From NCBI GenBank assembly GCA_904501855.1, contig CAJGCI010000007.1, forward strand, positions 1 to 28,464: a stretch of 28,464 nucleotides of DNA. The letters run 5' to 3'. The DNA comes from Oscillospiraceae bacterium (lineage in GTDB: Bacteria; Bacillota; Clostridia; Oscillospirales; Oscillospiraceae). Every line of letters starts with the position of its first letter. The first letter of the stretch is position 1. The notes under the pieces were generated by a model that was not told the origin of the DNA, did not search any database, and saw only the letters and a list, made by a program, of their open reading frames with translations. The position numbers were made by a program, and so were the translations under genes. Positions 24,081 to 28,464 of the stretch are shown here, one piece after another.

Positions 24081-25214
24081 TCACTCCTTCAGCTTGGAAT
24101 ACTTTCTCTCGTAGAAAGTCTTCTGAAGGGATGCATCCAGATAAGAAACCCGGAAATCTCCTCCGATGGCATTCTGATACAGAGCGGTGTACGCCCCTTT
24201 GATCAGGATCTGCGCTCTTGCTTCTGCCTCTGCCTCATCCGGTCCCATCACCAAAGCTCCGTTTCCGCCTATAAGCACCATATGATGCTTCAGCAGGAGT
24301 CGGGAAACGTTCGGATTGTCCATTCCATCGACCCACGGGACCGAGTATCCGGTAATTTGAGCCACATCATCCAGCACTGCGGGCATCTCTTTGCCCATCA
24401 GGCTGTAGGTCATGACGGCGGGATGCGTGATATGACGTACACAGCCTGCCTCATGAGACATATGGTATACATTCCAGTGTGTCCGGTCAGAAACGGACTG
24501 TGTGCGTTCGTTTTCTTTTATCAGGTATTCTCCTGTCTTTTTATGGATCAGGATCCCTCTTGCGGTACGGATGCTGCTTCCCAGGTCCTCCGGTGCCTCC
24601 GCATCCCCGTACTTCTCACGGCAGATGCCTTCCGGATCCTTTTTGTCATAGAGATCTTTCATGATCTGCTCCAGCATGAGCACACGGCGCATCGTCTGCT
24701 CCTTGTCCTCTCCGAAGATCAGCGCACCGTGCGCGCGCATGAGCATGCTGTTGCTGGTAAGGTTCTCTTTCAGGCATTCCGCCACAGCCTTCTCCAGCAT
24801 CTTCGTGGAGGACATACCGTAACCGGCGCACGGGACCGTATTTCCCAGTTCTTTCACATGTTCCTCTTCCCAGAGGACCAGGTCGCGCCCCGCAATGCTC
24901 ACAGCGGAAGCCATATACTGATGGGTATGGATAATGTAGTCTACATCCGTACGCTGCCGGTATATTTCCGCATGGACTTTCTTCTCACTGGACGGTTTAT
25001 ACTTTCCTTCCCAGCTCATGTCATTGAGATGCAGAAGAGTGATGTCTTCGGGTGTAAGAACATCATATCCCCGTCCGCTGGGAGTAATCAGGATCGTATC
25101 GTCATCGATGCGGGCACTGATATTTCCCCAGGTTCGGATCGTCAGGCCGGAGTGGAGCAGATCCAGTCCGGTCTCCACGATTTTTTCTCTTGCCTGCTGT
25201 TCGGTATATCTCAT
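24081..25214 (-). CDS. Class II aldolase/adducin protein with two tandem aldolase domains
   Basis: 377 residues, longer than single-domain class II aldolases (about 210-280). Residues 1-195 form a complete domain: GNISARI (30-36), ITPSGRGYD, a Glu at E77 in the position of the catalytic acid, zinc ligands H96 and H98 (IIHTHQY) and H162 (MRAHGAL). Residues 215-345 repeat the pattern: HWNVY against HAEIY, HITHPAV against HTHQYMA, DDVAQITGYSVP against EHVKELGNTVP, and GGNGALVMG against RAHGALIFG. The second copy keeps one of the paired His (H264) and has Asn (N318) in place of the third, so it is likely non-catalytic. The family cleaves or forms C-C bonds in phosphorylated sugars, or epimerises or decarboxylates. 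It begins three bases after the aminotransferase stop. Confidence 0.9.
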   Translation of the reverse strand: MRYTEQQAREKIVETGLDLLHSGLTIRTWGNISARIDDDTILITPSGRGYDVLTPEDITLLHLNDMSWEGKYKPSSEKKVHAEIYRQRTDVDYIIHTHQYMASAVSIAGRDLVLWEEEHVKELGNTVPCAGYGMSSTKMLEKAVAECLKENLTSNSMLMRAHGALIFGEDKEQTMRRVLMLEQIMKDLYDKKDPEGICREKYGDAEAPEDLGSSIRTARGILIHKKTGEYLIKENERTQSVSDRTHWNVYHMSHEAGCVRHITHPAVMTYSLMGKEMPAVLDDVAQITGYSVPWVDGMDNPNVSRLLLKHHMVLIGGNGALVMGPDEAEAEARAQILIKGAYTALYQNAIGGDFRVSYLDASLQKTFYERKYSKLKE

Positions 25215-25217
25215 CGC

Positions 25218-26702
25218 TTATACCTCGATTTTTTCACACTGAGCCAGCACACGATCAAAACGCGCGATAACATCATCGATCATTGCTTCGTCATAAGCAG
25301 CGCTGGTGTAAAGGCGGGAACCGGCCAGAGTGATCATTCCCTCTGCCATGTAGGCTGCTCCCATGTGCTGCATCTCCTTCTGACGGATTCCGGTCTCCTT
25401 CAGGATCATCGGGATCTCCCATGGTTTCTTCCAGTTGATTGCGTAGTGCATCGTACCTGCATTGTCCAGATGGCAGATGGAGCCCTGGTTGAATGCCACG
25501 AACGGAAGATTGTATTTCCGGATGGATTCCTGCAGTCCGCGGGTCAGACGGTCGCCCATTCTTCCCGCTTTTTCACAGGCATTGGTTTCCTCGATCTCAC
25601 ACAGTGTGAAGTAGCCCGCGCAGCAGGAGATGGGTGTTGCAGCCATCGTACCGCCGCAAAGCGCCTTGTGTACCTTCTTTCCGGAAGCATCCAGACCGGC
25701 ACCGAGATACGCCATGCAGTCCTTGTGACCGCCCACGCCGCCGGCGCCGGGATATCCTCCGGCGATGACCTTGCCGAATACCGTCAGATCCGGATCGACC
25801 CCGAAATAGCCCTGGGCGCCGGAAACACCGATACGGAAGCCCGTAACAACCTCATCAAATATCAGCAGAGCGCCATACTTGTGAGCCAGTTCCTCCACGC
25901 CCTTGACAAACTCCTTGGAAACCGGACGGGTACCGGATTCCGGACCAACCGGCTCCAGGAATACCGCGGCTGTACCGCCGTCCAGCCGGTGCTTTCTCAG
26001 CTTCCGCTCCAGGTCTTCCAGATCATTGGGGAAAAATTCATCGGTGTGCTTGAACACAAAGTTGGGAACACCGCGGGACTGAATCCCCTTGGTTCCGGGG
26101 ATGCGGATACCGTATGCCAGCTGGTCCGACCAGCCATGATAGGCACCGCCCATTTTCAGAATGTTCTTCTTACCCGTCTTCAGTCTGGCAATACGGGCTG
26201 CCACCATGCAGGCTTCCGTGCCGGAACCCAGCATACGGAACATTTCCACGGAAGGAACACAGTCGGAAATCTTTTTCGCCAGTTTATACTCAAATTCATG
26301 GAACAGTCCGGTGGAAGGGCCGCAGGTATTCAATAGATCGATGACCTGGGAACGAACCGACTCCGGATTGCTGCCGAGGATCGTAGGACCGCCGGCCTGA
26401 AGAAGATCGTAATACCAGTTGCCGTCACGATCATAAAGCTTAGCTCCGTCTGCCTTGTCGATCACAATAGGAAACGGATAGTTAAATGCCAGATTATGCT
26501 GAACACCGCCGGGAATGATCTCCTTCGCCTCTCCGATCAGTTCCTTCGATTTCGCACATTTCTTTTCAAAGTAATTATCCACATAACCCTGAAGCGCATC
26601 CCGGTTAATGGAGTAAACCGGAGATTTCTTCAATTCATCCAGCTGACGGGTCACTTCCGCCGCATCCAAATATTCATCAATGGCAAATCCGTTGTACGCC
26701 AT
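25218..26702 (-). CDS. Class III PLP aminotransferase, glutamate-1-semialdehyde aminomutase type
   Basis: 494 residues. It moves an amino group using pyridoxal phosphate; the substrate is unknown. Residues about 1-58 are an N-terminal extension before the family start KEIIPGGVQHN (60-70). Cofactor-binding motifs: MLGSGTEA (157-164), GAYHGW (176-181), the Asp D283 in LLIFDEVVTGFR and the Schiff-base Lys K311 in LTVFGKVIAGGYP. A CGGTMAATPIS segment follows. It resembles HemL most, but no haem gene is nearby, so a role in this operon rather than in tetrapyrrole synthesis is inferred. ATG at 26702 is preceded by a strong AGGAGG; a longer in-frame start at 26777 would lie in the promoter. It is the first gene of the operon. 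Confidence 0.9.
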   Translation of the reverse strand: MAYNGFAIDEYLDAAEVTRQLDELKKSPVYSINRDALQGYVDNYFEKKCAKSKELIGEAKEIIPGGVQHNLAFNYPFPIVIDKADGAKLYDRDGNWYYDLLQAGGPTILGSNPESVRSQVIDLLNTCGPSTGLFHEFEYKLAKKISDCVPSVEMFRMLGSGTEACMVAARIARLKTGKKNILKMGGAYHGWSDQLAYGIRIPGTKGIQSRGVPNFVFKHTDEFFPNDLEDLERKLRKHRLDGGTAAVFLEPVGPESGTRPVSKEFVKGVEELAHKYGALLIFDEVVTGFRIGVSGAQGYFGVDPDLTVFGKVIAGGYPGAGGVGGHKDCMAYLGAGLDASGKKVHKALCGGTMAATPISCCAGYFTLCEIEETNACEKAGRMGDRLTRGLQESIRKYNLPFVAFNQGSICHLDNAGTMHYAINWKKPWEIPMILKETGIRQKEMQHMGAAYMAEGMITLAGSRLYTSAAYDEAMIDDVIARFDRVLAQCEKIEV

Positions 26703-26729
26703 AACAAGTGCCTCCTGGTACAGTATTTT

Positions 26730-26747
26730 CGTGAGTCGTTGCTCACG
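26730..26747. promoter_or_regulatory. 18-bp inverted repeat, probable TetR-type operator
   Basis: CGTGAG at 26730-26735 and CTCACG at 26742-26747 are exact inverted arms around six bases. The element sits immediately after the predicted transcript start (about 26751) of the operon that encodes the TetR regulator. This is a typical place and size for an auto-repression site. Binding is inference. Confidence 0.6.
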
Positions 26748-26757
26748 TCCTGATTTG

Positions 26758-26787
26758 AATGTACCATCCTCCCCCATGCCGTGTCAA
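26758..26787 (-). promoter_or_regulatory. Promoter of the aminotransferase-aldolase-TetR-kinase operon
   Basis: On the minus strand, TTGACA (26787-26782), 18 bases, TACATT (26763-26758) preceded by TGG. The predicted start is near 26751. Confidence 0.8.
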
Positions 26788-26807
26788 TCTCTATCGGGTA
26801 AAAATGT

Positions 26808-26848
26808 AAAAAAATACCGGAAGAGTTTCTTTCGATTCTCTTCCGGTA
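26808..26848 (-). terminator. Terminator of the M19-like gene
   Basis: A perfect 11-bp stem, 26838-26848 with 26815-26825 (TACCGGAAGAG/CTCTTCCGGTA), has a 12-base loop and is followed on the minus strand by seven T. Confidence 0.95.
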
Positions 26849-26899
26849 CCCTTCGCCGCAGCTATCCCCCCAGTGCTGCGACGGCGCGTCGTATCAAAT

Positions 26900-28464
26900 T
26901 CAGTATGCCCCGTGCCAGTATTCTGTGCTGACGGTTACCCAGTCGGCATCGTTGCGGGACGGATAGGTATCACTGTATCGTTCGACCCGCTCCAGCAGCC
27001 GCAGATAGGCCTCCGCCGAGGAGAAGGTCGCGTCCAGGTTGACCCGGTCGGAGCGGCTGGACCACAGTTTGATCAGATCCGGCATCAGGCCGTAGTGGGC
27101 CATCTTCCGGTTGTCATTGAGGTCAAAGATTCGGTTTCCGGTTTTCTGCCTTGCAAAATGAACGTCTTGGACCTTTCCGCTGTATACGCCGGAATGCAGT
27201 GCCGTAAAGCTGCCGTCATCGTAATTGACCGGCGCGTATTCGCTGCCTGATTCCTCCAGCGTCGGCAGCATGCAGGCCCCGTTGACATCCGTGGCATAGG
27301 GAACGCCGATGATCAGATCATCCGACGGATCATTGTTGGTATTATACCATGTCGTCGGTACTTCGTACGGGCCTCCATACCGCTGATATTTCTCATTATT
27401 CAGAAATGCGGAAGTTCCCCGTCCGCCTTTATTTCTTGCACTCAGATCGATCATGAATTTCAGGTAATCCGAGACACAGATCTGATGCCCGTTGGTCGTC
27501 TCAATGGCCATCACGGAGATCAGGCCGCCCAGCTGCATGACCTTAATCATTCTGGGAATATCCATCTGCTCCCATGCATCTTTATAGTGCGGAGGATTCA
27601 TATCCAGAATTCTCGTGTGGGATGCGATAAGCCCCGGATACTTTTCTTCCCAGCAGATATCCAGCAGCTTATTGAAGGATTTATCGCTGAGATGGTCCAC
27701 TTCGATAAGAAACTTTCTCTGGATCATCTGCCGGATCAGCCATTCTCCGGTCCTGGTGAGGCCTTTGGCATTGGCTGAACCTGTGGCGCCCTCATCCAGC
27801 GTTGCCAGAGGTTCTGTATAGAACACGCGGTTGTTTGGCGAGGATTCGCTGGTAAAGATCGTACCTCTCTGAAGGAAATTCATCACATCGAATACCGCGC
27901 CCTGATACAGTTGGCATCCTCCGAAGCCGTTGTCCAGTGCATGGATGGGGAAGAAACTGCGGACCCCGAGATTCCAGACCTCATCCATCTGTTTTTCGAT
28001 ATTTGCAAGACCCTGGTCACAGGCCTCCTTCGAGATCTGTCCCGCTTCATACTGTCCCAGATAATCCTGTTCACATCCGAAGATCGTGTCCTCCTCGATC
28101 CCGAGAAAGACCGCCATCTTGCCCTTGCTGATCACTTCCCTCGCCTGAGAAGCATTGGTGCAGATACGGAACCAGCCTTCTCCGGGACCGCCGCACTGGG
28201 CATCGATATAGTCCTGCATGCTGTAGATATACTGTACCTGCTTGCGGACTGCTTCCATATCATCCGTGGTACCGCCCCTATAGGGAGGCAGTGCGTTCAT
28301 CAGCTGCCCCAGTGTCTCATTGTTGACACACTGCTGTACCATCACACGCTGACCGGCAAGCCAGGAACGTTCCAGCCACTTGTAATAGGCCTGCTGGTGG
28401 TTGGTGGAAAAGGCCGTTGGCCAGTAGTTGAAGTCCGGGTACCCCGAAGTATCGTGTCCCGTTG
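26900..28464 (-). CDS. Membrane-dipeptidase-like (peptidase M19 fold) protein, 5' end outside the window
   Basis: The frame is open to the window edge, so at least 520 residues are present and the N-terminus is missing; internal GTG/ATG codons at 28345-28342 are not the true start. Features of the M19 metallo-dipeptidase barrel: FLGIEEDT (position of the bridging Glu), FLIEVDHLSDKSF and GLIASHTR (metal-binding His), and VPYATDVNG (the active-site Asp). The visible upstream part reads GYPDFNYWPTAFSTNHQQAY, followed by KWLERSW. It is longer than renal-type dipeptidases (about 320-400). M19 enzymes split dipeptides and some beta-lactams or other amides. Localisation cannot be seen. It has its own terminator and is a separate unit upstream of the aminotransferase operon. 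Confidence 0.8.
   Translation of the reverse strand, partial: TGHDTSGYPDFNYWPTAFSTNHQQAYYKWLERSWLAGQRVMVQQCVNNETLGQLMNALPPYRGGTTDDMEAVRKQVQYIYSMQDYIDAQCGGPGEGWFRICTNASQAREVISKGKMAVFLGIEEDTIFGCEQDYLGQYEAGQISKEACDQGLANIEKQMDEVWNLGVRSFFPIHALDNGFGGCQLYQGAVFDVMNFLQRGTIFTSESSPNNRVFYTEPLATLDEGATGSANAKGLTRTGEWLIRQMIQRKFLIEVDHLSDKSFNKLLDICWEEKYPGLIASHTRILDMNPPHYKDAWEQMDIPRMIKVMQLGGLISVMAIETTNGHQICVSDYLKFMIDLSARNKGGRGTSAFLNNEKYQRYGGPYEVPTTWYNTNNDPSDDLIIGVPYATDVNGACMLPTLEESGSEYAPVNYDDGSFTALHSGVYSGKVQDVHFARQKTGNRIFDLNDNRKMAHYGLMPDLIKLWSSRSDRVNLDATFSSAEAYLRLLERVERYSDTYPSRNDADWVTVSTEYWHGAY

Noticed and set aside
23406..26336. A 976-codon open frame on the plus strand
   Set aside because: It lies antisense to the kinase, TetR, aldolase and aminotransferase genes, all of which have clear family motifs. 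Its translation shows no domain and is rich in His, Cys and Phe, as expected for the complement of biased codons.

Overview
The window looks like a chromosomal segment of an anaerobic Bacillota of the class Clostridia, probably a gut-type lineage. The basis is moderate GC content with tightly packed genes and AGGAGG-type ribosome binding sites, a single-chain pyruvate:ferredoxin oxidoreductase, a homodimeric glycyl-tRNA synthetase, a long-form HPF, a DUF4298 protein, a Gx-transporter/NusG-II pair and an SLH-anchored surface enzyme. The genus cannot be fixed from sequence alone. No tRNA, rRNA, insertion sequence, prophage or CRISPR array was seen.

Left part, 1-6634, plus strand: the tail of an unknown gene, a CstA-family transporter, then an operon of response regulator, sensor kinase and HtrA-like protease, then an ApbE flavinyltransferase lipoprotein that appears to have a leaderless mRNA. 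Next, 6681-14301, minus strand: coaX with a fused Gx-transporter/NusG-II protein; glyS with an unknown small membrane protein and a divergent NadE; and a secreted SGNH hydrolase with three SLH repeats. Then 14673-17233, plus strand: an unknown membrane protein, hpf and prmA. From 17297 to the end everything is on the minus strand: nifJ, a DUF4298 protein, GtrA, an FGGY kinase, a TetR regulator, a double-domain class II aldolase, a class III aminotransferase and the 3'-part of an M19-dipeptidase-like gene.

Most transcription units are bounded by clear stem-loop terminators, and recognisable sigma-A type promoters precede coaX, glyS, the SGNH gene, nifJ, apbE, the response regulator and the aminotransferase operon. 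The most unusual unit is 26787 to about 21300. An aminotransferase (GSA-aminomutase type), an aldolase with two tandem aldolase domains, a TetR regulator and an FGGY sugar kinase are packed with gaps of 3, 6 and 25 bases, behind a strong promoter that carries an 18-base inverted repeat at the start of the transcript. I read this as an uncharacterised, substrate-inducible pathway for an amino- or keto-sugar-like compound; the substrate is not deducible from the sequence.

Other points worth attention are a NadE whose glutaminase domain has lost its catalytic cysteine and probably its lysine, the Gx-transporter/NusG-II fusion, and several leader structures upstream of regulators and surface genes.
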